Shown piece after piece: positions 1 to 8,203 of a DNA stretch of 64,000 nucleotides. The stretch spans positions 806,001-870,000 of the forward strand of contig NZ_JAGKSP010000002.1 in assembly GCF_017942085.1 (NCBI RefSeq), read 5' to 3'. The notes under the pieces were generated by a model that was not told the DNA's origin, made no database searches, and saw nothing but the letters and a program-made list of their open reading frames with translations. Each line of letters starts with the position of its first letter. The stretch's first letter is position 1. The translations under genes and the position numbers were made by a program. This stretch comes from Paenibacillus lignilyticus. Its GTDB lineage: Bacteria > Bacillota > Bacilli > Paenibacillales > Paenibacillaceae.

Positions 1-34
1 CCGAGCGGGGCTATTCTTGTTGTCGGCCCGCGGG

Positions 35-607
35 TTACAGATGTTTCGTGCAATTGAATAACATGCACGCCCACTCGTCATTGCGATGAGCGATGATCGT
101 TAAGGATGTATTATTGATGTAGGTGGATTCAAATCTCTGCGGCAGAAGTCGCTGCAGCGATAGTCCGATTAGCGCTCCGTGGCTTACGATAAGAACTCGT
201 TTATCCCGGTGCGTTGCCGCCACTTCTTCGATATAAGCTGCTCCCCGCTTCGCCACGTCCTCGAACGCTTCGATGCCAAGATCGAGTGAGCTCCAATTGT
301 CGCCCCATTTTGCAACTCGCTCTTCCTCTGTCGTTCCTTCGATTTGCCCGCAATTAATCTCTCTTATTCGATCTTCTGTAATTAAATTGCCGATCCCCAA
401 GGAGCTGCGCACCGCCTCGGCGGTTTGCTTCGCTCTCGTCAGCGTACTGGAGATAATGATGTCCCAGCTTTCGCCCGAAAGCCTGTCGGCTATGGCCTTC
501 GCTTGGATTAATCCGGCTTCATTCAGCGGAATATCCGATATCCCCTGAGCCCTGCCCAGCACGTTCCAATCCGTCACGCCATGCCTGATAAGTCCGATTG
601 TAGTCAT
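35..607 (-). CDS. histidine phosphatase family protein
   Basis: This 190-residue protein belongs to the phosphoglycerate-mutase-like histidine phosphatases, which remove phosphate through a phospho-histidine intermediate. The RHG motif lies at residues 8-10 (H9 would be phosphorylated), with R58, E83 and the second catalytic histidine H143 in a SHG motif, so the active site looks complete. The length fits small CobC/GpmB-type phosphatases. The start is supported by AAGGAGATAAGC just before the ATG. It stands alone, and the next gene downstream lies outside the window. The substrate cannot be told from the sequence. Confidence 0.9.
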   Translation of the reverse strand: MTTIGLIRHGVTDWNVLGRAQGISDIPLNEAGLIQAKAIADRLSGESWDIIISSTLTRAKQTAEAVRSSLGIGNLITEDRIREINCGQIEGTTEEERVAKWGDNWSSLDLGIEAFEDVAKRGAAYIEEVAATHRDKRVLIVSHGALIGLSLQRLLPQRFESTYINNTSLTIIAHRNDEWACMLFNCTKHL

Positions 608-747
608 GCTTATCTCCTTCCTTGACCCATATGAAAAACAGCAATCTCCGGTGCATAGGCTCCAGCAGTGCAGCTATTAATCCTATGATGAGCATGCTGA
701 TTCCGCCCTTATTTCTCTATATTGGGCTTACTCACCTTCGTTATAAA

Positions 748-981
748 TTAGCGATTCATGAAATACGAAACTACAAACGCAAACGCACCCAGAACAATCG
801 CAGCGTAAAAGAAATAACCAAACCATCGCAGTACTCCGGGCATGCTCTTCAGGTCTGCTTGCTTGCCCGGAACTCCCATAATAGTCTGGTAGTGTTCCGT
901 GACATTGTTAAATACGGGGACATCTGCAGCGTCGCGTGTGGAGGTTTCTTTCTCGGAGCTATCGCCGAACTTGTTATTCAT
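748..981 (-). CDS. small tail-anchored membrane protein
   Basis: A 77-residue protein of unknown function. A polar N-terminal half is followed by one hydrophobic segment at about residues 52-74, ending in a basic tail, so it is probably a C-tail-anchored membrane protein. I chose the second in-frame start at 981 instead of 1005 because AGGAGG precedes it and its ATG overlaps the stop of the upstream kinase gene (ATGA, four bases), a sign of translational coupling. It is the last gene of a three-gene operon with two APH-fold kinases. I do not recognise a named family. Confidence 0.7.
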   Translation of the reverse strand: MNNKFGDSSEKETSTRDAADVPVFNNVTEHYQTIMGVPGKQADLKSMPGVLRWFGYFFYAAIVLGAFAFVVSYFMNR

Positions 982-1985
982 ACTACTTCCTCCTCGTTCA
1001 ACCAACCTTCGATAACGGTTTGTTGCTCCGCATACCGCCTTAAGGCGTTCATCGTTGCCAGCACTTGCTCCGTCCCCATCTGCTGCTCATGTTCATCCGT
1101 GCATTCCAGCCATAACGACCGCTTGAGGTTATACTCCAGCCAACCCAGCATCCCGGCAAAACCTTGATCTAATACCACATTCCATTCGGCCTCGAGGGTT
1201 CCGCCTTTCTTCTTGTAGCCCCTTAAGAAAGCTCGAAATCTCTCGCGATCTAGATTTCCGGCTTCATCCGCTGACCAGTATACAGCTGTCTCGGTTAAGT
1301 TCTGCATGGGATTTATCGGCCCGGAGGCTTCCCAATCAATGAGAATGGGTCTGTCTTCGTTCCACATCACATTCTTGGCGTCCAAATCCATGTGACTGAT
1401 CACTGTGCTTGATGCCAGCCATTGCGCAGCCTGGTTCGCTTTCGCGCTCCAGTCGTAGAGCTGATCCACCGTTTCCTTCGCCAAACTAACCCACGCCGAT
1501 TGATTGGTTTCACCTAATTCTACATAGTGATCCCAATTCGTTACTTGCGCATCGCCGAAGGTCTCATTCACATCGATGCCTAACGCGGAGAAGTCCGTCT
1601 TATGAATAGCTGCGAGAATCTCTCCGATTCGTTCAGCGTGAGCTATGGTGATTTCATGCGGCTTCAGACTTCTTCCCGCCACCCAATCGAATACGAGAAA
1701 GTAATGGTCATCTACTTGCTGCACGGAAGCATCGTTATATCGCTTAGCCGGAAGAGCAGGCACGTTATTGGCTGCGATTGCCGCAATCTTCTCGGAATGA
1801 ATCATATTGGACATCGCGGCAGGTCGCAGCATGACTTGCGGGTTCAAGGCTTTAACGGCATACTTCCCGGTGGTTGTTTCAATAGCATACATGCGATGCA
1901 ACAGCCCGCCCGTCACCACTACCGGCTGACCGACCATCTCTCCCAGCTGTAACTGCGTGCAGAGTTTCTCGAAGATCTTGTTCAT
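978..1985 (-). CDS. aminoglycoside phosphotransferase-fold kinase
   Basis: A 335-residue protein of the APH/choline-kinase fold, which transfers phosphate from ATP to a small hydroxyl-bearing molecule. The catalytic loop reads HMDLDAKN (D200, N205) and the metal-binding aspartate is in DWE (D217). The gene overlaps the stop/start of both neighbours by four bases (upstream kinase at 1982-1985, small membrane protein at 978-981), so the three are one translation-coupled operon. Nothing shows that it acts on antibiotics. Homologues often phosphorylate sugars, amino alcohols or nucleosides, so the substrate is open. Confidence 0.85.
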   Translation of the reverse strand: MNKIFEKLCTQLQLGEMVGQPVVVTGGLLHRMYAIETTTGKYAVKALNPQVMLRPAAMSNMIHSEKIAAIAANNVPALPAKRYNDASVQQVDDHYFLVFDWVAGRSLKPHEITIAHAERIGEILAAIHKTDFSALGIDVNETFGDAQVTNWDHYVELGETNQSAWVSLAKETVDQLYDWSAKANQAAQWLASSTVISHMDLDAKNVMWNEDRPILIDWEASGPINPMQNLTETAVYWSADEAGNLDRERFRAFLRGYKKKGGTLEAEWNVVLDQGFAGMLGWLEYNLKRSLWLECTDEHEQQMGTEQVLATMNALRRYAEQQTVIEGWLNEEEVV

Positions 1986-2908
1986 CGAAGGTCACCTTGC
2001 CTGTACCAATTCGGTACCACGCTTTCAAAATGATTATGATCGTCCAGCAGAATGCGAATACGGTCCATCATCGAATCGAGCTGCTCCGGCACGACCTTGA
2101 GCGTCCACGTAATGGAGCCAAATATCGTCATAGCTGCGTATAACGCGTATAGATTCCAGAACTGCTCCGGAACTTCTCCGTCAAAATACCCGTCGATTTG
2201 CCCAATCGAGAACGGAATGCTGACCTCGCGGCTAAAGTAAGCGATTTTTAAAAAATCATGATACGGGTCTCCCCAGTCGTACCGATTGAAATCGATCGCC
2301 GCGACGTACGCCCCATTATGAACGAGCAGATTGGCCGGATGAAAATCGTCGTGCTGAAACCTGTTCGGACGCCCCTCCAGCAGCGGTAAACGCTTCTCGA
2401 TAAAAGCAATAACGGCCTCCTCCTCAGGAAGCTTGACGCCACAGCGGAAGTACTCATCCATGTGACGTTTATGCTTCGCAGCCCTATGCGCGGACCACGC
2501 TTCCATGTCTTCCTGCGCTTCCACTTCGTGCATCATAAGCAATTCCCGCCCGGCTTCGACGCCTACTTTGTACTGTTGATCGGCTGTCATCCGCGGCAGC
2601 TCTTCCATCGCATCTTCACCCTCGACATAGCGCAAAACCATATAACACACGTCCAGCGCTTCAATCGTACCGAATGCAACAGGCTCAGAGGTGCGTACTC
2701 CGCGATTATGAATAAGGCATACCGCCTCAAATTCGCGGCGTTTCTGTTCGGTCTGACTGTAAGTGGCAGTACGAAGTACGTAAGCCGGCTTGTCGCCATC
2801 TTCGTAAACGAGATATTTTCCATCGTATGAGAAGCCTTTATGAATCTGCGAAACAGCCGCCGCCTGCCGCAGCTGCGGGATATGTTCTATAATTTCATTT
2901 ATATGCAT
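1982..2908 (-). CDS. aminoglycoside phosphotransferase-fold kinase
   Basis: A 308-residue APH-fold kinase, the first gene of the three-gene operon running down to 748. The catalytic loop is HDDFHPANL around residues 187-195, followed by the metal ligand D206 in AIDFNRYDWGDP. It differs clearly from the next gene, so the pair is not a recent duplication. The ATG at 2908 follows a GAGAGGAG ribosome site. A 17-base perfect palindrome at 3023-3039 lies about 115 bases upstream and could be an operator. Substrate unknown; two unlike APH kinases in tandem suggest sequential or alternative substrates, but that is inference. Confidence 0.85.
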   Translation of the reverse strand: MHINEIIEHIPQLRQAAAVSQIHKGFSYDGKYLVYEDGDKPAYVLRTATYSQTEQKRREFEAVCLIHNRGVRTSEPVAFGTIEALDVCYMVLRYVEGEDAMEELPRMTADQQYKVGVEAGRELLMMHEVEAQEDMEAWSAHRAAKHKRHMDEYFRCGVKLPEEEAVIAFIEKRLPLLEGRPNRFQHDDFHPANLLVHNGAYVAAIDFNRYDWGDPYHDFLKIAYFSREVSIPFSIGQIDGYFDGEVPEQFWNLYALYAAMTIFGSITWTLKVVPEQLDSMMDRIRILLDDHNHFESVVPNWYRQGDLR

Positions 2909-2968
2909 CGGGACGCTCCTCTCGAGTACCTATTCATCTGCCGGCAGAAATCCGCCCATGAAGTAAGC

Positions 2969-2999
2969 AAAGGCAGCTGATCGAAACGATCGCTGCCTT
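2969..2999 (-). terminator. rho-independent terminator after the NlpC/P60 gene
   Basis: On the minus strand AGGCAGC pairs with GCTGCCT around an inner ATCG/CGAT stem and is followed by TTTGCTT. It sits about 100 bases downstream of the stop at 3102. Confidence 0.6.
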
Positions 3000-3022
3000 C
3001 TGTATTGGTTCCAAAACCTTCC

Positions 3023-3039
3023 ATCTATTACTAATAGAT
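3023..3039. promoter_or_regulatory. 17-base perfect palindrome, possible operator
   Basis: ATCTATTA, one base, then TAATAGAT. It lies in the spacer upstream of the APH kinase operon (start 2908) and downstream of the cell-wall hydrolase gene. A dimeric repressor site is possible; there is no other evidence. Confidence 0.25.
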
Positions 3040-3101
3040 TATCGTGCATTTGTTCCCATGTAAACAATAATTTTCCGCTAAGCTTCAACTAGGCTAAAGC
3101 A

Positions 3102-4142
3102 TCAAAATACGCGTCTTGCCGTAACAAACCGATCTTTCCACTGCCCGTCAAAATCCTCGATATGGACGCCAAGCTTGTCCGAATACGTGTGAAGGATTTT
3201 GCCATCCCCGGCATAGATGCCTACATGTCCGATGTCGAGTCCGCGTGCGCTAAAGAACATCAGGTCTCCTTTTCGCAAATCTTCTACTTTAATCTCCTTC
3301 CCTTCCTTCGCCTGGTCATAAGAGAGGCGCGGCAGATCGACGGAGAGGACCTGGTTAAACACGTGTTTCACGAAAGAAGAGCAATCGAAGGTATCGGTTT
3401 GACCGGGATCCGCGCCGAATTCATAATGCGTGCCGAAGTATGTGGAGCCGAAAGCGATGATTTGATCGGCTTGCTTCATGGTCAGGCTCGGGCTCGTGTA
3501 GGTCGTGTATTTAGGCTTAGCCGAAATAAATCCGATCGTCTTATCTGCCGTCTGCACTTCCAGCCAGTTCGCATCGATTTCACGAATGACATGAATCCGC
3601 TGGCCCTTCGGAAGCATTCGGATAACAGACTTCTCGTCGGTTGCATTCGGCAGCGTCCTCAGATTAGCACCGTATGTAATCTCTGTTTCAAACGAATCGG
3701 CGGACGATATCGTGATGGTTTGAGAGTAGGCATGCCACTGGACGACATTGCCCAGCAGCTCACTGATGAACCGCAGCGGCACCATGGAAGAACCGTTGAT
3801 GACTTTGCCGGGCGCCGGAAGCGTCAGCTTCTCGTTATTCTTGTAGGCGAACTTGTCACCCATTTGATAGGTTATGAGGCTGCTGTCTTTCGTAGCCGTC
3901 ACTGTGTGATTAGGCTCGTCCCAGCTAACCTTGGCACCTTGCGCCTCGAATATCGGACGTAACGGAACATAGCTGACTCCGTTCTCAATTACAGGCTGAA
4001 CAGGCAGTTGAAGCGGTTTCCCATCCAGCAACAAGGCAGGCGATTGTTCATTCGGCGCCGCCAACACGCTATTAGCTTGAATCATCGTCATCCATGCAAT
4101 AAGAGACATAATCGTCACACGTTTAATGGAATTATTGCCCAA
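3102..4142 (-). CDS. secreted NlpC/P60 peptidase with copper-amine-oxidase-like N domain and SH3 domain
   Basis: A 346-residue secreted cell-wall endopeptidase. A signal peptide covers about residues 1-29 (cleavage near VLAAP). Two repeats of the copper-amine-oxidase N-terminal-type domain (SYVPLRPI and SMVPLRFI motifs, residues 35-145) are followed by an SH3-like domain (155-210) and an NlpC/P60 domain (225-346). The catalytic cysteine is C254 in DCSS, with H306 in GHVGIYAG and a third polar residue near H318. Such enzymes cut the D-Glu to diamino-acid bond in peptidoglycan peptides. It is monocistronic with its own terminator. The domain order is typical of Paenibacillus. Confidence 0.9.
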   Translation of the reverse strand: MGNNSIKRVTIMSLIAWMTMIQANSVLAAPNEQSPALLLDGKPLQLPVQPVIENGVSYVPLRPIFEAQGAKVSWDEPNHTVTATKDSSLITYQMGDKFAYKNNEKLTLPAPGKVINGSSMVPLRFISELLGNVVQWHAYSQTITISSADSFETEITYGANLRTLPNATDEKSVIRMLPKGQRIHVIREIDANWLEVQTADKTIGFISAKPKYTTYTSPSLTMKQADQIIAFGSTYFGTHYEFGADPGQTDTFDCSSFVKHVFNQVLSVDLPRLSYDQAKEGKEIKVEDLRKGDLMFFSARGLDIGHVGIYAGDGKILHTYSDKLGVHIEDFDGQWKDRFVTARRVF

Positions 4143-4249
4143 ATCAATGACACCCTTTCCTTATGAAGTACTTATTAGACGCGGATTAGAGGGCATTTGT
4201 TCTGGTCTGAATTATGAACTTATCTTAATGAAAGGATCTGGCATTCACG

Positions 4250-4287
4250 AAAAAAAGCCTCATCCTGCCGTAGAGCCAGGCTGAGGC
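4250..4287 (-). terminator. rho-independent terminator
   Basis: Read on the minus strand, GCCTCAGCCTG pairs with CAGGATGAGGC and is followed by TTTTTTT. It ends the small gene that stops at 4303. Confidence 0.8.
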
Positions 4288-4302
4288 GATTTAGGATATC
4301 TA

Positions 4303-4590
4303 TTATTGCTCGATAGCGATCTCATATTTCTCGGCAACCTTCTTTAAATATTGCTCGACGTAATCAAAATCGCCTACCTTGTCACTGGCAATGACGACTG
4401 CATTTTCCATGCCTCTGACATGCACCCTGATTACCTTCACATGAACGGTCCTGAGCAGTTTTCTCACCGGCTCTCTTACCAGTTCCAGCCGCTCGAGCTT
4501 GCTATACTCGATTCTTTTGGGAGTGCTGTCCTTCTCCAGCCTCAACACCATTTCCCCCGCGTCCAAGTTGACATCCACTGCTTTCAGCAA
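4303..4590 (-). CDS. hypothetical protein, about 95 residues
   Basis: A small soluble protein rich in charged residues and valine, with no signal peptide or membrane segment; I do not recognise a family. I favour the TTG at 4590 as start: AGGAGG lies nine bases upstream, whereas the TTG at 4599 would touch the ribosome site. It is monocistronic, ends in a strong terminator, and is divergent from the short ORF and sugar-kinase gene on the plus strand. The alternating hydrophobic pattern suggests a mixed alpha/beta fold. Confidence 0.6.
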   Translation of the reverse strand: MLKAVDVNLDAGEMVLRLEKDSTPKRIEYSKLERLELVREPVRKLLRTVHVKVIRVHVRGMENAVVIASDKVGDFDYVEQYLKKVAEKYEIAIEQ

Positions 4591-4677
4591 ATTGTTCAAC
4601 CTCCTGGTTTGAAATCGAAATGATAATCCCGACTCATTTGCATTGTATTCGTGCAGTTGTGAAAATATGTGCTCTAT

Positions 4678-4707
4678 TTGATTCTTTTATCCCGGAAGGT
4701 ATATGAT
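4678..4707 (+). promoter_or_regulatory. sigma-A-like promoter for the small ORF and sugar kinase
   Basis: TTGATT at 4678-4683, 18 bases, then TATGAT at 4702-4707. It lies about 70 bases before the short ORF at 4775 and is the only plausible promoter in the divergent spacer on this strand. Confidence 0.4.
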
Positions 4708-4774
4708 GGATACTAATTCAAAATATACCTTACATCGATTTGGAAGATGTGCGGTTACTGAGGTGTGCGGCTTA

Positions 4775-4885
4775 ATGGAGTTTATACTTTATCTATTTCT
4801 CATCTTATTCCTCACGAAGATTTTCGGACATCTGTCGATGCTGCTGGAACTGCAGAAGCGAGGGATTCAAGATGAATGCAGCTGA
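4775..4885 (+). CDS. 36-residue hydrophobic peptide overlapping the kinase start
   Basis: A short ORF with a GAGGTG ribosome site nine bases before its ATG. It encodes one hydrophobic segment (residues 2-15) and a charged tail, and its last 14 bases overlap the start of the sugar kinase gene, so it could be a leader peptide coupled to kinase translation. The N terminus resembles the first helix of CPA2-type cation/proton antiporters, so a gene remnant is the alternative. It is real at sequence level only in that start, ribosome site and overlap agree. Confidence 0.35.
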   Translation: MEFILYLFLILFLTKIFGHLSMLLELQKRGIQDECS

Positions 4886-5843
4886 TGTTCTCATCGGAAT
4901 TGACGGAGGCGGGACAAACACTCGGGTGTTGGTCTGTGACCTTAAAGGAAACGTTCTTTCTTATTGCGAGAAAGGGGCGGCTTCCATCCGCAAAGATGTA
5001 TTAGCTACACAGAATGTACATGCCGCCATCACAGAAGCACTGGAGCTTGCCAATAAAGAGGGCCGACGGGTGATGGGAACAGCCGCCGGAATTGCCGGGT
5101 TCGATTCGGATTCCGATCTCGAATGGGTCGCGCCTTTAACAGAGGTCCCCGGATTATCCGGTCCAAAATGGCATGTCAATGATGCCGTGGTAGCTCACTA
5201 TGGCGCATTATTAGCTAAGCCTGGTATCGTAGTCATCTCGGGCACCGGCTCTATTATCGTGGCCATTGCAGAAGATGGCCGGTTTTCACGAAATTACGAC
5301 TTCCATCATTATGCAGCAAGTGCTGCCCGATTTATTGCTTACGATGCCGTCTATGAAATTCTTGCCGGCCAGACCGGTCAAACTGACGAAGCACTCATTC
5401 AGTCCATGCTCCAACATTGGAAGGTACAATCGGTAGCTGAATTCTCCAAGCTGGCGCGAGGAGGATTCACGGAAGACCGTCAAGAACGCGACAAGATATT
5501 CGGTCAATTCGCACCGGCGATTACTCAAGCAGCCGAGCAAGGAAGTGCTGTCGCTGTAACTGTCTGTGACCGAGCCATGCACCAAATCAAAGTCGGCATT
5601 GAGCTGCTGGCTGCATCTTTTGCAGGCGATACGGTTGAGGTTACATTTATCGGAAGCGTTGTAAACAGTCCTTACTTCTCTAAATCGTTACGGCAAATGC
5701 TTTCGGTTGGAAGAAACAAAAGCTATACCCTTGTAGAACCGAAGCTACCTCCCGTTGCCGGAGCTGTACTATATGCAATGAACCGGCTAAAGCTTCCGAT
5801 TACTCTTGACAACATTCACAACCTGCAGTCATATCGTTATTAA
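4872..5843 (+). CDS. BadF/BadG/BcrA/BcrD-type ATPase, N-acetylglucosamine-kinase-like
   Basis: A 323-residue actin-fold kinase of the BadF family, close in length and motif to bacterial and eukaryotic N-acetylglucosamine kinases, which phosphorylate amino sugars at O6. The phosphate-1 motif DGGGTNT is at residues 11-17 and the second phosphate motif SGTGSI near residue 120. GAGGGATTCAAG precedes the ATG. The gene overlaps a short hydrophobic ORF upstream and ends in a strong bidirectional terminator. The amino-sugar substrate is inferred from family only; glucosamine or N-acetylmuramic acid related sugars are alternatives. Confidence 0.85.
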   Translation: MNAADVLIGIDGGGTNTRVLVCDLKGNVLSYCEKGAASIRKDVLATQNVHAAITEALELANKEGRRVMGTAAGIAGFDSDSDLEWVAPLTEVPGLSGPKWHVNDAVVAHYGALLAKPGIVVISGTGSIIVAIAEDGRFSRNYDFHHYAASAARFIAYDAVYEILAGQTGQTDEALIQSMLQHWKVQSVAEFSKLARGGFTEDRQERDKIFGQFAPAITQAAEQGSAVAVTVCDRAMHQIKVGIELLAASFAGDTVEVTFIGSVVNSPYFSKSLRQMLSVGRNKSYTLVEPKLPPVAGAVLYAMNRLKLPITLDNIHNLQSYRY

Positions 5844-5851
5844 CCCAATAG

Positions 5852-5880
5852 AAAACCGCCCTTTGAAAGGGCGGTTTTTT
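5852..5880. terminator. bidirectional rho-independent terminator
   Basis: AACCGCCCTTT pairs perfectly with AAAGGGCGGTT, with T6 on the plus strand and T4 on the minus strand. It separates the convergent kinase and PhyH genes. Confidence 0.9.
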
Positions 5881-5897
5881 CAATGCATCCCGAATCG

Positions 5898-6743
5898 CTA
5901 CTTCACCATATGAACCGGATAATAAGCCGGAATGGGTTTCGTATAATTCTCTCTTGCGAATTTGATTTGGTTGGGTGTCCATTGGGAGTAGAACAAGCGA
6001 GTGTCATGATCATCGCTGAGCGCGAGCACCTCAGGTACCGTCGCCCAGTTGGTCAGCGGGTAGCTCGACGCCCGGGAATGGTAATTATGCATCGTCCGCC
6101 GGCCGTGCGTGCAATCCGCTCTTCCACCCTTACGCGTATGGTACGTCGTAATATTGTAGAGCACGGCGGTACCGGCTTGACCGCGAATCGGAATCTCCTG
6201 ATAAGCTTCCCCTTGCTTCTCCTTCGCTTCATCTAGCGTTCCGTACATATGACTATTCGGTACTAAGCAGAATGCCGGGCAGCACTCGTGAACGTCTGAC
6301 AAGTAATAGATGACACAAGCATACGTGCTGATATAGGGATTCTCCGGATCGTAAATCTTCCCGCCGATCGTGCCATAATAGCTGATATCGCGGTGGAAAT
6401 TCATCTCGCTGGCGCTTGCCCGGTCTGCGGAAACATCCCGGAAATCAAATTGGGCGAAACGCGCTTCTCCGAGCAGCACTTCCTGAATGAGCGGAAAGAT
6501 CTTGGGATGACGAATGAATGGATCCATCGCAAGCGGATGTTTCTCGAGGAAGCTGGCTGTGCCGACCGCGCCTTCAATCGGTTGATGCCAATGCTCCGGC
6601 GATTCTTTCAAGGATGCTTCTACCAATCCGTTCAAGTAGTCCAGTTCCTCCTGCGACAACGCATTCGGTATGACGGCAAAGCCATTAGCCTTGTAATGCG
6701 ACAGAACCTCTTCTTTCGTCGTTTGAACAGCGTTCGTACCCAT
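5898..6743 (-). CDS. phytanoyl-CoA dioxygenase (PhyH) family protein
   Basis: A 281-residue Fe(II)/2-oxoglutarate-dependent oxygenase of the PhyH family, which hydroxylates small molecules. The iron-binding facial triad is visible as H117-x-D119 (FHRDI) and a distal histidine near H202 (TTYHTRKGG), followed by an arginine for 2-oxoglutarate. GAGAGGC precedes the ATG. It is monocistronic, between a sugar kinase and an acetyltransferase, which does not name the substrate. Two further PhyH genes (one broken) lie in the window near glycan genes; Paenibacillus genomes carry many such paralogues. Confidence 0.85.
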   Translation of the reverse strand: MGTNAVQTTKEEVLSHYKANGFAVIPNALSQEELDYLNGLVEASLKESPEHWHQPIEGAVGTASFLEKHPLAMDPFIRHPKIFPLIQEVLLGEARFAQFDFRDVSADRASASEMNFHRDISYYGTIGGKIYDPENPYISTYACVIYYLSDVHECCPAFCLVPNSHMYGTLDEAKEKQGEAYQEIPIRGQAGTAVLYNITTYHTRKGGRADCTHGRRTMHNYHSRASSYPLTNWATVPEVLALSDDHDTRLFYSQWTPNQIKFARENYTKPIPAYYPVHMVK

Positions 6744-6783
6744 AAACCATCAGCCTCTCTTTCATAGCCTTATAAGATGATTA

Positions 6784-7230
6784 TTATGGCGATACCCACT
6801 CGTACAGAATATCGGGTAAATTTTCTTCATTTTCATGGCCTCTGGCAATGACTTTGAATCCGTGCTTCTCATAGAATCGCTGCGCGATTGCATTCACTTC
6901 AAACGTGTATAAGCGTAATCTGCCGCTTGATTGCTCTTTGGCTTTATTTAGTAGCGTTTGACCTATCCCGCTTCCAAGGTGATCGATATGAATATAGAGC
7001 TGACTCACTTCGCTCTCATTGTAAGCAATGATGCCAACCACTTCCTCGCCACGAAGTGCTAATTCAACATGAAACCGCTCCGGCAAAATCGAATTCAAAA
7101 AGTAAATGTGATCTTTCACACTGTGGAGAGCCTTCTGCCCAATCGCCTTTTCTTTGCTCGCCCTCCACATGTCTACGGTTTGCTCGGCGTACTTGGGGTT
7201 GTACGGAATCAGGATAATTTGGTGCTGCAT
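6784..7230 (-). CDS. GNAT family N-acetyltransferase
   Basis: A 148-residue GNAT acetyltransferase, which moves an acetyl group from acetyl-CoA to an amine. The acetyl-CoA-binding motif A is visible as HLGSGIGQTLL, followed by the C-terminal NAIAQRFYEKHGFK segment typical of the fold. The start at 7230 is preferred over 7257 because GGAGGG lies nine bases before it. It is followed on the same strand by no close gene and is preceded by the APH kinase gene, 30 bases away, so co-transcription with that gene is likely. Substrate unknown. Confidence 0.85.
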   Translation of the reverse strand: MQHQIILIPYNPKYAEQTVDMWRASKEKAIGQKALHSVKDHIYFLNSILPERFHVELALRGEEVVGIIAYNESEVSQLYIHIDHLGSGIGQTLLNKAKEQSSGRLRLYTFEVNAIAQRFYEKHGFKVIARGHENEENLPDILYEWVSP

Positions 7231-7260
7231 CAGTGAAATCCCTCCATTGCTATTCAACGG

Positions 7261-8172
7261 TTAGATATAGGTCAACACTTGATCGGCATTTCGTTTCCTA
7301 TCCTCTGCGCGTTCCCTAAAAGCGCTGTAGGCAATATGGTCAAGTCCAATGTGAATGAGATAACAGAGTAAGCGTTCCTTCATCTGTGCAGGCGGGCCTC
7401 CGCGCTTGTCCCAGTGGTGGTCCAGTATGGCTTGTAAGTCAATCCCCTGCCATTGCGGATACCAAGACCACCAATAAAGAAACCAAGCATGGTCGTAGAG
7501 AGGATCGCCATAGAACGCGTTCCCCCAATCGAATACCCCGGTTAGTTTCCCATTGTCCACCAACACGTTTCGGTTCAGCAGATCATTATGGACGATCCCT
7601 CGGATCTCCGGGAGCTGCGCTGCGAGTTTACGGAGCTTTACTACTCCGGCATCGAAGATGCTTGCCTCGCGCGGCGAAGTGTCCAGCCGTTCGCGCCAGC
7701 CGGCAAGCCTCTCTCTGGGCTCGGCCACCGCTAACAGCTCAGCTCCCCAGCTCGGTCCTGTTCCTTCCGGGCGCCACAGACCGACTTCCTGTGTACCGGT
7801 GAGATCCAGCGTCTGAAGCTCATAGAGCGCATCAACCAATTGGGGTAGAACAACCCGCATTTCCGACTCGGCGAGCTCGTCGAGATGCTTTTCTCCTCGA
7901 ACGCGTTCAGATACGGCGAAGAATCCGTTCTCCGTCTCACCGATTTCGATAACCTTCGGAATCGGCAACGATGCCAAGGAAAATGCTCCCATTGCACGAT
8001 CCTTCTTAAAGTCGTCCACATAAGCGCCGAAACGAATAACCATTTCACGCCCATCAAGCACGAAGGAATAGGCTCTCGACCAATCGCCCGATGCCAGAGG
8101 TGCAAGATCATCGGCACGACTGCCGAAGTGCTCTTGCACAAAACGGTTCGCTAGCTGCTTGAAATCTTCCAT
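7261..8172 (-). CDS. aminoglycoside phosphotransferase-fold kinase (APH(4)/hygromycin-kinase-like)
   Basis: A 303-residue APH-fold kinase with the catalytic loop HNDLLNRNVL and the metal ligand in FDWGNAFYGDPLYDHAWF, a pattern close to hygromycin-B phosphotransferase-like proteins. The ATG at 8172 has AGGAGGGAGCACT before it; the longer frame to 8244 lacks a ribosome site. It sits between NUDIX and GNAT genes on the same strand, a common set of small-molecule-modifying enzymes. A resistance role is possible but not shown; most chromosomal relatives have no known substrate. It is unlike the two kinases at 978-2908. Confidence 0.8.
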   Translation of the reverse strand: MEDFKQLANRFVQEHFGSRADDLAPLASGDWSRAYSFVLDGREMVIRFGAYVDDFKKDRAMGAFSLASLPIPKVIEIGETENGFFAVSERVRGEKHLDELAESEMRVVLPQLVDALYELQTLDLTGTQEVGLWRPEGTGPSWGAELLAVAEPRERLAGWRERLDTSPREASIFDAGVVKLRKLAAQLPEIRGIVHNDLLNRNVLVDNGKLTGVFDWGNAFYGDPLYDHAWFLYWWSWYPQWQGIDLQAILDHHWDKRGGPPAQMKERLLCYLIHIGLDHIAYSAFRERAEDRKRNADQVLTYI

Positions 8173-8203
8173 AGTGCTCCCTCCTGTACATGTAATCGAA
8201 AAG

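Noticed and set aside
2908..8172. Antibiotic-resistance island
   Set aside because: Three APH-fold kinases alone do not show resistance; motifs fit general small-molecule kinases, and no mobile element is nearby.
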